Source: RGIG1995 sp045658315
GTDB lineage: Bacteria; Bacillota; Clostridia; Oscillospirales; CAG-272
Reading direction: 5' to 3'
NCBI GenBank assembly: GCA_045658315.1
Contig: JAZOUV010000040.1
Span: 28,438-92,437, forward strand
DNA: 64,000 nt
Under the pieces are notes generated by a model. That model ran no database searches. It was not told the origin of the DNA and worked only from the letters and a program-made list of their open reading frames with translations. Each line of letters opens with the position of its first letter. The stretch's first letter is position 1. Positions 7,614 through 16,041 of this stretch are shown here, piece after piece. The translations under genes were made by a program, and so were the position numbers.

Positions 7614-8477
7614 ATGAAAATATCAACCGAAATAGCTTCAATTGCAAAATTTGTGGGAGAAGAACGTGCCATAGAAATGGTTGCAAAGGCAGGCTTTGAC
7701 TATTGGGATTTTTCAATGTTTGAAATGGCAAGACGAGATGAGGCAACCGACTGTGTACTTCCAAGCACACATCCCCTTGCATGTTCCGGCAGACTTGCTT
7801 TTGCAAGAAAGCTCAAGCAAATAGGACTTGACTGCGGTATTACCTGCAACCAGTCACACGCTCCATTTCCTGTAAGAATCCCCGCCATAAAGGATGTTCA
7901 AAAGTATGCGATTGAATGTACAGCAGAGGCAGGAGGGAAAATCTGCATAGTCCATCCCGACAACAATAAATCGGCAGAAGAAAATGCCGAAATGTATTTT
8001 GAACTGCTCCCATTTGCAAAACAGCACGGTGTTAAAATAGCAACCGAAAATATGTGGAACTGGGATAAAGAAAAGGACGAAGCTCTCCCTGCCGCTTGTT
8101 CAACTCCAAAAAGCTTTATTGACCATCTACTTGCAGTGAATGACCCCTATTTTGTTGCCTGTCTCGATATAGGACACGCAGAAATGAGAGGACATAATAC
8201 AACAGCAGCCGAAATGATACACGCTCTGGGCAATAAGTTGCAGGCTCTCCATTTGCATGACAACGATAAATGGCACGACAGCCACGCACTTCCCTTTACT
8301 ATGGATATTGACTTTGCCCCTGTTGTTAAAGCACTAAAAGATATAAACTATACAGGCGATTTTACACTTGAAGCAGATACCCATATAAGAAAGCACTCTT
8401 CCGATGATGTGTTTAAGGGTATATGCGAAATGTCAAATGCCACAAGAAAACTTGCAGATATGTTTGAAGCATTATAA
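7614..8477 (+). CDS. Sugar phosphate isomerase/epimerase family (AP endonuclease 2 fold)
   Basis: A 287-residue TIM-barrel protein of the xylose-isomerase-like superfamily. Divalent-metal ligands typical of the fold are visible: a Glu in KIATENMWNW near residue 145, DIGHAEMRG near 185 (Asp and His), LHLHDND near 220 and LEAD at about 260. This group contains sugar epimerases/isomerases and inosose dehydratase-like enzymes, so the substrate cannot be named. It is co-transcribed with the DtxR-family regulator (11-base gap) and ends in a strong terminator. Confidence 0.85.
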   Translation: MKISTEIASIAKFVGEERAIEMVAKAGFDYWDFSMFEMARRDEATDCVLPSTHPLACSGRLAFARKLKQIGLDCGITCNQSHAPFPVRIPAIKDVQKYAIECTAEAGGKICIVHPDNNKSAEENAEMYFELLPFAKQHGVKIATENMWNWDKEKDEALPAACSTPKSFIDHLLAVNDPYFVACLDIGHAEMRGHNTTAAEMIHALGNKLQALHLHDNDKWHDSHALPFTMDIDFAPVVKALKDINYTGDFTLEADTHIRKHSSDDVFKGICEMSNATRKLADMFEAL

Positions 8478-8480
8478 TTT

Positions 8481-8506
8481 AAAAAAGGGCTATACGCCCT
8501 TTTTTT
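8481..8506 (+). terminator. Terminator after the TIM-barrel gene
   Basis: AAAAAAGGGC-tatac-GCCC followed by a T-run. Confidence 0.85.
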
Positions 8507-8542
8507 AGTTTAAGTCCTTAATTAATAATAAACAGTTAGCAC

Positions 8543-8570
8543 AAAAAAGCCCTTTCCGATGGAAAGGGCT
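8543..8570 (-). terminator. Terminator after the SleC-like gene
   Basis: Minus-strand AGCCCTTTCC-atc-GGAAAGGGCT followed by TTTTTTG; a 10-bp perfect stem about 80 bases past the stop. Confidence 0.85.
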
Positions 8571-8649
8571 CAGTCGTTAGGATTAACACAACCATTAAAA
8601 ATACCACAAGAAGTGATAAAAAAAGATTATTGCTTAAATAATTACTATA

Positions 8650-10029
8650 TCATTCCTCCCTATTTTCACCTGCGATTATAGCATTGTAGACCTCGGACAA
8701 AAGATTCCATGTAGTTGACGTAACCACCCCTGTTTCTTTTATTCCAAAAAGTCGCTGAAATTCTTTTACAGCATTTTCAGTTTGTTCGTCATACACTCCA
8801 TTTAAAGATAATTCGGGGAATTTGGGATAAGATTCCGCCACTTTATTGAGATATTCCTGCAAATACCTCACCTCAGTCCCCACACTGCCTATTAATAATA
8901 TATTTCCGCCATAGGGAACAGCCGTCTCCGAAAAAGCACTCGGCGGAAGTGCCGAATATAATCCGGAGTATACATCAAGCAGTACACGCCATATAGGGTC
9001 GGTTACTACCCCGTCAGGCTCAAAGCCGAACATTCTTTGAAACGCCATTACCGATTGATAAGTTTTTTCGCCGTAAACCCCAACAATTTCTAAGGGCGGA
9101 ACGAAGCTGTCAAAGGCAGAAACAAACAGCAGATAATACTGCAATAGTTTAACTTGATTTCCTACATCGCCATAGTCGAGCACAGCCCTCAACTCGACTG
9201 GGATGTCAGAAAACTCCCCCCCTTGCAACACCAGATAATTCAGCCTGTATATACTGTCAAGCACATACAATAGCTTATAGTAAGTATTTTTTTCAACGCT
9301 TCCCGTAACAGGCAAGTCAAATATTCTCTGAAATGCCGCGACAGCCATCGCCGTCTCCTCGCCGTAAACCCCGTTTGCAGTTTCAATATACGGTATTGTG
9401 TCATAATTTGCGGAAATTCTGTTTAAAGCAATTTGCAAACCACTGACATTAGCCCCCGTCTGTCCTTGATACATTGGATAATCGAACAGAAATGAATTCT
9501 GAAGTCCCCTGACCGTAGCATTTCTTACTATTCCAAACTCACGTCCGAAATAGTATTCCAATATTTCCTCACATGTTCTGCCGTTTTTTGCCATAGCTAT
9601 ACTGCCCTCGACAGACAGACCGCGACATCTTACACCGTCGTAACAAATTTCAGCATTGATCGGCCAAATACCGTAATCACTTGCAATGTACTCATTGAAA
9701 ATATTATCTGCAATCTCGTTAATGTTAGCATATACCGGTGCACCGTATTCATAGGCCAAATCCGTAACCGGATCATCGGTTATATCAAAGCTGTAACCCA
9801 TTTTCCTGTATTTTCTTTCTGTTATTCTGTAAAGTGCTCTGCTTATTTGAGCGTACATAATTGCACAGAGAGCTTCCTCGGGATAATTTGGTGAAAGGGT
9901 AGATGAGGCAACTGCTTTTATGTAATCGGGAAAAGATACGGTAACGTTTTCAGCAAAATCATCTGCACTGCCTAAATGAACCGTTATATAGGCAGGTATT
10001 TCGGGCAATCCGTATTCACTGTTCATCAT
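8650..10029 (-). CDS. SpoIID-like domain plus three peptidoglycan-binding domains; SleC-like cortex-lytic protein
   Basis: A 459-residue protein. Residues about 5-170 look like the SpoIID/LytB lytic transglycosylase fold. The conserved Glu lies in YPEEALCAI, and the family block appears as LSVEGSIAMAKNGRTCEEIL, though the usual SQ(W/Y)G there reads SVEG. Three PG_binding_1 repeats follow at about 190-255, 285-355 and 380-450, each with GVYG..T..AV..FQR. This layout matches clostridial SleC-type germination enzymes that cut spore-cortex peptidoglycan. The start at ATG 10029 is chosen because GAGGG lies 6 bases upstream; an ATG at 10035 abuts that site. It overlaps the upstream gene, which resembles the SleC pro-region. 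No signal peptide is seen. Confidence 0.75.
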   Translation of the reverse strand: MMNSEYGLPEIPAYITVHLGSADDFAENVTVSFPDYIKAVASSTLSPNYPEEALCAIMYAQISRALYRITERKYRKMGYSFDITDDPVTDLAYEYGAPVYANINEIADNIFNEYIASDYGIWPINAEICYDGVRCRGLSVEGSIAMAKNGRTCEEILEYYFGREFGIVRNATVRGLQNSFLFDYPMYQGQTGANVSGLQIALNRISANYDTIPYIETANGVYGEETAMAVAAFQRIFDLPVTGSVEKNTYYKLLYVLDSIYRLNYLVLQGGEFSDIPVELRAVLDYGDVGNQVKLLQYYLLFVSAFDSFVPPLEIVGVYGEKTYQSVMAFQRMFGFEPDGVVTDPIWRVLLDVYSGLYSALPPSAFSETAVPYGGNILLIGSVGTEVRYLQEYLNKVAESYPKFPELSLNGVYDEQTENAVKEFQRLFGIKETGVVTSTTWNLLSEVYNAIIAGENREE

Positions 10030-10327
10030 CTGCATCCCTCATTGCAGGCGGAATAGGAAATAAATTTACGTTTTGCAGAGTTGTAACATTTCTGATTATA
10101 GGAATATCATCATATTCCCCTTCGACAAACCCATCGGCAAAAACTTTAATACTGTAGTCATCGCCAATTTCCAATGGAATAGGCTCTGTTTTTCCGTCAG
10201 AGTCGGCCAGATATTCGTAAAGGCTTTCCATATTCTTGCTTAGGAGTATTCTGCCGTTTTTGACAGGTGATGCCCCGTTAGCATATCTTACGTTTACTGT
10301 AAGATAACCAATATCCATATTTTCCAT
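10016..10327 (-). CDS. Small Ig-like protein resembling the SleC pro-domain
   Basis: A 103-residue protein predicted to be a beta-sandwich: LTVNVRYANGASPVKNGRILL, then a DSDGKTEPIPLE turn, an FADGFVEGEYDDI strand and TTLQNVNLFPIP at the end. The order of a strand pair, SDGKTEPI and a final LQNVNL resembles the N-terminal pro-region of clostridial SleC, which keeps the lysin inactive until Csp proteases cut it. Here it is a separate gene whose 3' end overlaps the SpoIID-like gene by 14 bases. The GGGGTG site 5-6 bases upstream supports this ATG. Function is inferred from resemblance and position. Confidence 0.65.
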   Translation of the reverse strand: MENMDIGYLTVNVRYANGASPVKNGRILLSKNMESLYEYLADSDGKTEPIPLEIGDDYSIKVFADGFVEGEYDDIPIIRNVTTLQNVNLFPIPPAMRDADDEQ

Positions 10328-10354
10328 ATTTTCACCCCATTATGCTTTTTTAAT

Positions 10355-10362
10355 ATTATATG
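10355..10362 (-). promoter_or_regulatory. Candidate sporulation-type -10 element before the SleC-like pair
   Basis: Minus strand CATATAAT within ATTTCATATAATATT. A vegetative -35 is not visible 16-18 bases upstream. The same -10 context occurs before the spoVM gene (60203-60210), and sigma-E/G type promoters have CATA-type -10 boxes. This is suggestive only. Confidence 0.35.
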
Positions 10363-10420
10363 AAATTAAAATTGGAAATGTGATACCTAATGTACAGAAA
10401 GAAGCATTTATTAGACAAAA

Positions 10421-10466
10421 AAACAAAACTACCCGTGCATCTTATTAAGACGCACGGGCAGTTTTA
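10421..10466 (-). terminator. ftsZ / dcw cluster terminator
   Basis: Minus-strand stem CTGCCCGTGCGTCTT / AAGATGCACGGGTAG followed by TTTTGTTTTTTTG. A long stem just beyond the ftsZ stop. Confidence 0.88.
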
Positions 10467-10485
10467 AAACGCTTTAATTATTGAA

Positions 10486-11643
10486 TTAGTTATTCTTCTT
10501 GAAAAGTGTGAGAATATCATTGAAATCGCTGTCGGAAATAACATCGCCCGTAGGCTCGGACTCAGCGTTAGCATCAACGTATTCATTCTTGAAAAGACCT
10601 GAATTATCATCGTTCTGTTGAGCAGTGAAGGATGCGTCAAGTTTTTCTTCAGCAAGCTTAGCAGCTTCCTGAGCCGCCGCCTTCTTTGCAGCCTCAAAAC
10701 CTGTAGCAATAACAGTAACCTTCATTTCGTCTTCAAGATTGCTGTCAAATGCAGCACCCCAGATGATCTGTGCATCGGGATGAGCTTCTCTCTGAATCAT
10801 TGTTGCAGCAGCATCAACTTCATCAAGGCCGATATCGGGAGATGCTGTAAAGTTAACGATAATACCTCTCGCACCCTTGATAGATGTTTCAAGCAAGGGA
10901 CTGGAAATAGCCATCATAGCAGCCTGTTCAGCCTTATCCTTGCCGTTAGCCTGACCAACACCCATGTGAGCATTGCCGGCGTTGGACATAATAGCGGTTA
11001 CGTCAGCAAAGTCAAGGTTAATAACACCTGTAACGTTGATAAGCTCGGATATACTCTGTACGCCCTGTCTCAAAACGTCGTCTGCAATAACGAATGCATT
11101 GAGAAGAGTAATTCTTGTTTCAGAAACCTGCTTAAGACGCTCATTGGGGATAACTACGAGAGAGTCAACGCATTCACCCAGCTTCTTAATGCCTTGTTCA
11201 GCAAGCTCCATTCTTTTTTTGCCTTCAAAAAGGAAAGGCTTGGTAACGATACCAACAGTAAGTATGCCCATATCTTTTGCTATTTTCGCAACTACGGGAG
11301 CAGCACCTGTACCTGTTCCGCCGCCCATACCTGTGGTAATAAACACCATATCAGTACCGATAAGAAGGTTCTTGATTTCGTCGGCACTTTCTTCTGCAGC
11401 ACGGAAACCAACATCGGGGTTAGCTCCTGCACCTCTACCCTTTGTGAGCTTTTCACCAATAGAGATTTTATGTGTTGCACCCGACTTTTCAAGGGACTGT
11501 TTATCTGTATTTACTGCAATAAATTCTACGCCTCTTACGCCTGCTTCAATCATACGGTTTACAGCGTTTGTACCGCCGCCGCCGACACCTACAACTTTAA
11601 TAATAACGCCGTTGCTGTTTGCTTCTTCAAACTCAAATGCCAT
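10486..11643 (-). CDS. ftsZ: Cell division protein FtsZ
   Basis: Tubulin-like GTPase that polymerises into the division ring. The 385-residue protein has the N-terminal GVGGGGTNAVNRM, the GTP signature GMGGGTGTGAAP around residue 105 and the T7 loop NLDFADVTAIM near 208 whose Asp triggers hydrolysis. A Glu/Asp/Ala-rich linker follows, and the C-terminal peptide reads FNDILTLFKKNN, a variant of the usual tail that binds membrane tethers. AGGAGGAAGC precedes the start. It is the last gene of the dcw cluster, after a 176-base gap from ftsQ that probably carries an extra promoter. No ftsA is beside it. Confidence 0.98.
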   Translation of the reverse strand: MAFEFEEANSNGVIIKVVGVGGGGTNAVNRMIEAGVRGVEFIAVNTDKQSLEKSGATHKISIGEKLTKGRGAGANPDVGFRAAEESADEIKNLLIGTDMVFITTGMGGGTGTGAAPVVAKIAKDMGILTVGIVTKPFLFEGKKRMELAEQGIKKLGECVDSLVVIPNERLKQVSETRITLLNAFVIADDVLRQGVQSISELINVTGVINLDFADVTAIMSNAGNAHMGVGQANGKDKAEQAAMMAISSPLLETSIKGARGIIVNFTASPDIGLDEVDAAATMIQREAHPDAQIIWGAAFDSNLEDEMKVTVIATGFEAAKKAAAQEAAKLAEEKLDASFTAQQNDDNSGLFKNEYVDANAESEPTGDVISDSDFNDILTLFKKNN

Positions 11644-11819
11644 TTTTTGCTTCCTCCTGTGTATAATAAATCCTGTATTATTTACGTGTTATGTTTCAAA
11701 AGTCCAAAATTTTGCCGATATATAAATAATGATAATACTTTTCAATTAAATAAGCAAGAATTTTTTAAATTGTTCACGATAATTTTACATTTTCACTTGC
11801 TATTATTTTCAAAAAACAG

Positions 11820-12644
11820 TTAATTTGCTAAAATCACCGAGCCGACTGTGATGTCATGGGCATCGACTTCACCCTTTTGAGTAGGCTCAAAGGTATTGAT
11901 CATAAGCCCTGCAAAGGTCAGCTTCATCTCCGTCTCGGTATTATCTCCGAGGTAGATTTTGAAACGGTCTTGATATGTTACATATATATTATATTTTTTT
12001 GTAAGATCGATAGACGTAAGACCTTCGGCAAGCTCGTGTCCGCTGACAGCTTGAATAAAGTTGTTTATGTAATCGAAGGTAAGGTCTTTATCAAATGCAA
12101 CGGTATCGCCCACAATCGCACTTTTAATACCCGAAAAAATTATTCTTATTATAGGTTGTTCCTCATTCACGGGCAATTCAGTTGTTCTTTCAAGCACTCT
12201 GAGCGTTTCCGACAGAATAAAATACTCGCCGCATATTTCCGTAAAATATTTAGGCTGATCTTCAGAGATCTTAAAGGTCAACGTTGAAGGAAGAGTACGT
12301 CTGATGACAACATTACTGACATAGGGATATTCCGCAATTATAGAACCTTTAGCAGTTTTTTTGTTTATAGCATAAAGGTTTTGACCTACCGATATTCCGC
12401 TTACTTCAATTATCTGCTCGGACGTATATCGCTCATTTCCCTTGACGTCAATAGTTTCGATTTTCAGAAACAGTGCCATACAGATTATCACGAATATAAA
12501 ACACAGTACAATCGAGAGTAATATATAATTTATACGCCGAAATATTTTTTTATGCCTTTTTTTAGCCATCAACCTTTCGAGAGTATCACGGTTAACAATT
12601 TCAGCATTGGACAATTCCGGATTATTATACGTTTCTCTGTCCAT
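11820..12644 (-). CDS. ftsQ: Cell division protein FtsQ/DivIB
   Basis: Bitopic divisome protein of 274 residues: a basic cytoplasmic N-terminus of about 45 residues, one membrane helix (about 40-64), then the POTRA domain starting IDVKGNERYTSEQIIEVSGI with QNLYAIN and an LPSTLTFKISE segment typical of FtsQ/DivIB. The outside domain regulates septal wall synthesis by FtsW and its partner PBP. It starts 3 bases after the murG stop. Length and domain order are normal for a Firmicute. Confidence 0.9.
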   Translation of the reverse strand: MDRETYNNPELSNAEIVNRDTLERLMAKKRHKKIFRRINYILLSIVLCFIFVIICMALFLKIETIDVKGNERYTSEQIIEVSGISVGQNLYAINKKTAKGSIIAEYPYVSNVVIRRTLPSTLTFKISEDQPKYFTEICGEYFILSETLRVLERTTELPVNEEQPIIRIIFSGIKSAIVGDTVAFDKDLTFDYINNFIQAVSGHELAEGLTSIDLTKKYNIYVTYQDRFKIYLGDNTETEMKLTFAGLMINTFEPTQKGEVDAHDITVGSVILAN

Positions 12645-12647
12645 ATC

Positions 12648-13766
12648 CTATTTCCTTTTTATTTTTTTATCATCTACAAGCTTTCTTACACCGTTATAAA
12701 TAAGCTCGTTTGTATTTTCAACAGCAAAGCCGCCGATATTTTTTTTCATATTCTGAAGTTTTTCATCATCATCCAGCAGTTCTTCAACTGCTTTAACCAA
12801 CACGCCTTCGTCAAGAGACTTCTCTTCAAACACCACAGCGGCATTTTTCTTTTCAAGCTCAACAGCGTTTTTATACTGGTGATTATCGGTAACGTTAGGA
12901 GAGGGGATAAGTATGCAAGGCTTTTTCATCATTGCAAGCTCCGACAATGTCATAGCCCCTGCTCTTGCGATTACGAGGTCAGCTGCCGCCATCTTTCTCG
13001 GCATATCATAAATATATTCAACAAGCTGCAGGTTCTCGTATTTCTCAAGTCCGTACTCACGGAAAGTCTTTATTGCGGTCTCTTTTTCAATAGCTCCCGA
13101 TGCATGTATATGAAGTATTTCCGGGTGCTTCGACGAATAGTCTCTCATAACCTTGAGCATTTCGCCGTTAACACGCATAGCACCCATACTGCCGCCGTAT
13201 GAAAGCAACAGCTTTTTATAGCCGCCCTTTACCTCTGATATGTCGGAATCGGAAGACACAAAGCCTCCTATAAGGGGATTGCCTACCCTCACCGCCTTTT
13301 CGGGATATTTCAATTTGTTTATAGTTGCTTCAAAATTTGTATACACAATGTCAACGTATTTTTCAAGCATTCGTACAGCCACACCGGGAAGTGCGTTTGA
13401 CTCATGCAAAACTGTAGGAATACCCATATCAGCCGCCGCTTTTACCACAGGCCAACATACGTAACCACCCGTACCGATAACAACGTCGGGCTTAAATCTC
13501 CTGACGAGTTTTTTCGCCTTAAACACCGATGTTACCGCCAAATAGACAGTCTTAATATTAGAGAGAGAGAGCTTACGTTTCAGTCCCTGTATCTCGATAT
13601 GATATACCTCATACCCAAACTTTGGAACAAGCTTATTTTCAATTCCCCTGCCCGTACCGACAAAGGCAATTACACTGTCTTTTTCTTTTTCGCGAATTGT
13701 ATTGGCTATGGCAATAGCGGGATTTACGTGTCCGCCCGTTCCGCCGCCCGTCATAAGTACTCTCAC
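12648..13766 (-). CDS. murG: UDP-GlcNAc:undecaprenyl-PP-MurNAc-pentapeptide GlcNAc transferase
   Basis: Adds GlcNAc to lipid I to make lipid II on the cytoplasmic membrane face. A GT28 glycosyltransferase of about 372 residues with the N-terminal loop MTGGGTGGHVNPA, TGGYVCWPV near residue 95, HESNALPG, LLSYGGSMGA and ARAGAMTLSEL of the UDP-GlcNAc site, then P..VTDNHQYKNA. I place the start at GTG 13766 because AAGGAGG lies 8 bases upstream. An in-frame ATG at 13787 would put that Shine-Dalgarno inside codons 2-4. It follows ftsW by 29 bases. Confidence 0.95.
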   Translation of the reverse strand: MRVLMTGGGTGGHVNPAIAIANTIREKEKDSVIAFVGTGRGIENKLVPKFGYEVYHIEIQGLKRKLSLSNIKTVYLAVTSVFKAKKLVRRFKPDVVIGTGGYVCWPVVKAAADMGIPTVLHESNALPGVAVRMLEKYVDIVYTNFEATINKLKYPEKAVRVGNPLIGGFVSSDSDISEVKGGYKKLLLSYGGSMGAMRVNGEMLKVMRDYSSKHPEILHIHASGAIEKETAIKTFREYGLEKYENLQLVEYIYDMPRKMAAADLVIARAGAMTLSELAMMKKPCILIPSPNVTDNHQYKNAVELEKKNAAVVFEEKSLDEGVLVKAVEELLDDDEKLQNMKKNIGGFAVENTNELIYNGVRKLVDDKKIKRK

Positions 13767-13795
13767 GCTTAGTGCCTCCTTCGGCAATGTAAAAA

Positions 13796-15043
13796 TTATT
13801 TATCTTGATATGAGAATCTCGAAATCGAAAGTACAACGCCCATTTCAAGCAACAGCATTACCAGCGATGAGCCGCCGTAGCTGAAGAAAGGAAGTGAAAT
13901 ACCTGTATTTGGAATAGAGTTCGTAACAACAGCAATATTAAGCACCGCCTGAATCGCAACCTTTGATACTATACCTATTACAACCAATTTTGAAAATATA
14001 TCGGGAGCCTTTTGAGCGATAACCACCCCTCTCCAAATAAATGCCGTAAATAAACAAATAGTCGCTACAGCACCTACAAAGCCTAACTCCTCGCATATAA
14101 TTGCAAAAATAAAGTCATTCTGCGGCTGTGAAACAAACATATGCTTTTGTAAGCTGTTGCCAAGTCCAACGCCGAAGAAACCGCCCGAACCTACCGCATT
14201 CATACCCTGAATCGTCTGCCACGTTTCCGATTGACTCGAATAGTTTTCAGGGTGCAGCCAAATATCGATTCTCGCCTTCGCATAAGGCACTAACATAATA
14301 ACACCGAGCAACACAGAACCGAATATTCCCGCCGCTCCGAAAAGCCACGTCAGCTGACCGCCTGCCGTAAATATAACACACGTGCCGATAAGAAACAGAA
14401 TAATAACACCCGAAAAGTGTTTCTCCAATGCTATCAACACACATACAACGATAACAATTGCATAAGGAATAGCCAGTTTTCTTACAACAGGCTCTAACTT
14501 AAATGTTCTTCTTTCAAGATATTGCTCTCTGTCGGAAAAATATTTCGCAAGTCTGAGTACAATACCAAGCTTCATAAACTCCGAGGGCTGAATGCCGATA
14601 CCCGTACCGGGAATATAAAGCCATCTCAGAGCTTCACCTTCGGCTGTACCGAAAACAAGAACCGCAATAAGCAGACCGATAACTACGGTAAAATACGCAT
14701 TGGTATATTTTTTTATCGTTCTGTAATCAATAAAATTTGCAACGAACAGCATACCGAGAACACCGACGGCAACGAACATGATCTGCCTTTCGATGAAATA
14801 ATAGCTGTTCCCTTTGGAAGCAAGGGCATACGCGTAGCTGGCACTGAATACCATCACCGACCCAAAGCATATCATAACGATAACCAGTATCAAAAAGGTT
14901 CTATCCATATCACCCTTGATTCTTACGATATCATTATCCTTGACTATATCTCTTTTTATTACAGGGCGTTTTTTTCTTTTAACAGAAATATCCGCTTTTT
15001 TTCTTGCCGCCCTTTTTTCTTTAGCTTGAACATTTTTGTTCAT
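13796..15043 (-). CDS. ftsW: SEDS family glycosyltransferase FtsW
   Basis: Polytopic SEDS peptidoglycan polymerase that extends septal glycan strands from lipid II with its partner class B PBP. The 415-residue protein has a highly basic cytoplasmic N-terminus of about 45 residues and roughly ten membrane helices. Family motifs are FSASYAYA, GIQPSEFMKL, the conserved loop around QPQNDFIFAIICEELG, and PNTGISLPFFSYGGSS. Its position in the dcw cluster after mraY and before murG supports FtsW over RodA or SpoVE, but SpoVE is a close paralogue and cannot be excluded. One base separates it from the mraY stop; the usual murD is missing between them. Confidence 0.9.
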   Translation of the reverse strand: MNKNVQAKEKRAARKKADISVKRKKRPVIKRDIVKDNDIVRIKGDMDRTFLILVIVMICFGSVMVFSASYAYALASKGNSYYFIERQIMFVAVGVLGMLFVANFIDYRTIKKYTNAYFTVVIGLLIAVLVFGTAEGEALRWLYIPGTGIGIQPSEFMKLGIVLRLAKYFSDREQYLERRTFKLEPVVRKLAIPYAIVIVVCVLIALEKHFSGVIILFLIGTCVIFTAGGQLTWLFGAAGIFGSVLLGVIMLVPYAKARIDIWLHPENYSSQSETWQTIQGMNAVGSGGFFGVGLGNSLQKHMFVSQPQNDFIFAIICEELGFVGAVATICLFTAFIWRGVVIAQKAPDIFSKLVVIGIVSKVAIQAVLNIAVVTNSIPNTGISLPFFSYGGSSLVMLLLEMGVVLSISRFSYQDK

Positions 15044-15044
15044 A

Positions 15045-16028
15045 TTACATTATACCCCAATATGCCGCTAAACAGAACAGTGCGGTAACCAGACTGAATA
15101 CACCGACAATTTTAAGTTCGCTCCAGCCGCATTTTTCAAAATGGTGATGAATCGGACTCATTTTGAATATTCTCCTTCCGGTAAGCTTGAAGGAAGCAAC
15201 CTGAAGCATAACCGACAGAGTTTCTGCAATATATACTATACCCGCAACAACGATGATGAGAGGTCGGTTTACAAGAAAAGCCAAACCAACAACGGTTCCG
15301 CCGAGAAACAGCGATCCCGTATCTCCCATAAAAACTCTTGCCGGATAGAAATTGTAAACTAAAAAGCCTATACAACAGCCTACCGTCAAGCCCGACATAA
15401 TAATTCCGTCATTAAAGCCGAAGGCAAATGCAACAACGGCAAAAAATCCGCCCACTATAGCGGTTATACTTGCCGCAAGTCCGTCTATTCCGTCGGTAAG
15501 GTTAACACTGTTTACAACACCGGTAATAAGAATAAGAGCAAATACATAATAGAAGATACCGAGCTTCCATTCAACATTTACAAAAGGAACCTTCAGCACT
15601 GTTGTAAGTCCGCCCTTCCATACCATAAAAAAGAGGTAGAGAGCAGAGACAACGAGCTGTAGCAAATATTTCTGTCCTGCTGACAGACCTTCGTTTTGCT
15701 TTTTAAAAAACTTTGCATAGTCGTCAATAAAACCGATGGTACCGCAAAGAAATGCAAATACAAAGGTAATGCACACACGCCACATATCTATATCCGCTTT
15801 ACTTGAGCCCGCCCATATCGCAACGGCAATAAAAACGATAACAGCCGCAAATATAAAGCCGAGTCCGCCCATAGTCGGTGTACCCTCTTTTGATTTATGC
15901 CAACGGGGACCTATTTCAAGTATCTTTTGTTCCATTTTAATGCTTTTTAACATGGGGATAAGTTTGCGTTCTGCCAAGACGGTCAGTATCAACGATATTG
16001 CCAAAGCAACTACAAAATACAAATACAT
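15045..16028 (-). CDS. mraY: Phospho-N-acetylmuramoyl-pentapeptide-transferase
   Basis: Transfers phospho-MurNAc-pentapeptide to undecaprenyl phosphate, making lipid I. The 327-residue protein has about ten membrane helices, the early KEGTPTMGGLGF loop, FIDDYAKFFKKQNEGLSAGQK, the catalytic NLTDGIDGLA block around residue 177, VFMGDTGSLFLGG, and the C-terminal SPIHHHFEKCGWSE histidine loop. It is a complete, normal-length enzyme within the dcw operon, 13 bases after murF. Confidence 0.98.
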   Translation of the reverse strand: MYLYFVVALAISLILTVLAERKLIPMLKSIKMEQKILEIGPRWHKSKEGTPTMGGLGFIFAAVIVFIAVAIWAGSSKADIDMWRVCITFVFAFLCGTIGFIDDYAKFFKKQNEGLSAGQKYLLQLVVSALYLFFMVWKGGLTTVLKVPFVNVEWKLGIFYYVFALILITGVVNSVNLTDGIDGLAASITAIVGGFFAVVAFAFGFNDGIIMSGLTVGCCIGFLVYNFYPARVFMGDTGSLFLGGTVVGLAFLVNRPLIIVVAGIVYIAETLSVMLQVASFKLTGRRIFKMSPIHHHFEKCGWSELKIVGVFSLVTALFCLAAYWGIM

Positions 16029-16041
16029 TTTTCTCCCCCTC

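Noticed and set aside
11644..11819. Separate ftsZ promoter
   Set aside because: Several weak -10/-35 pairs are possible in this AT-rich gap, but none is clearly better, so none is listed.
10618..11823. 401-residue plus-strand frame over ftsZ
   Set aside because: Antisense to a certain gene; composition rich in Cys and Asn, with no motif.
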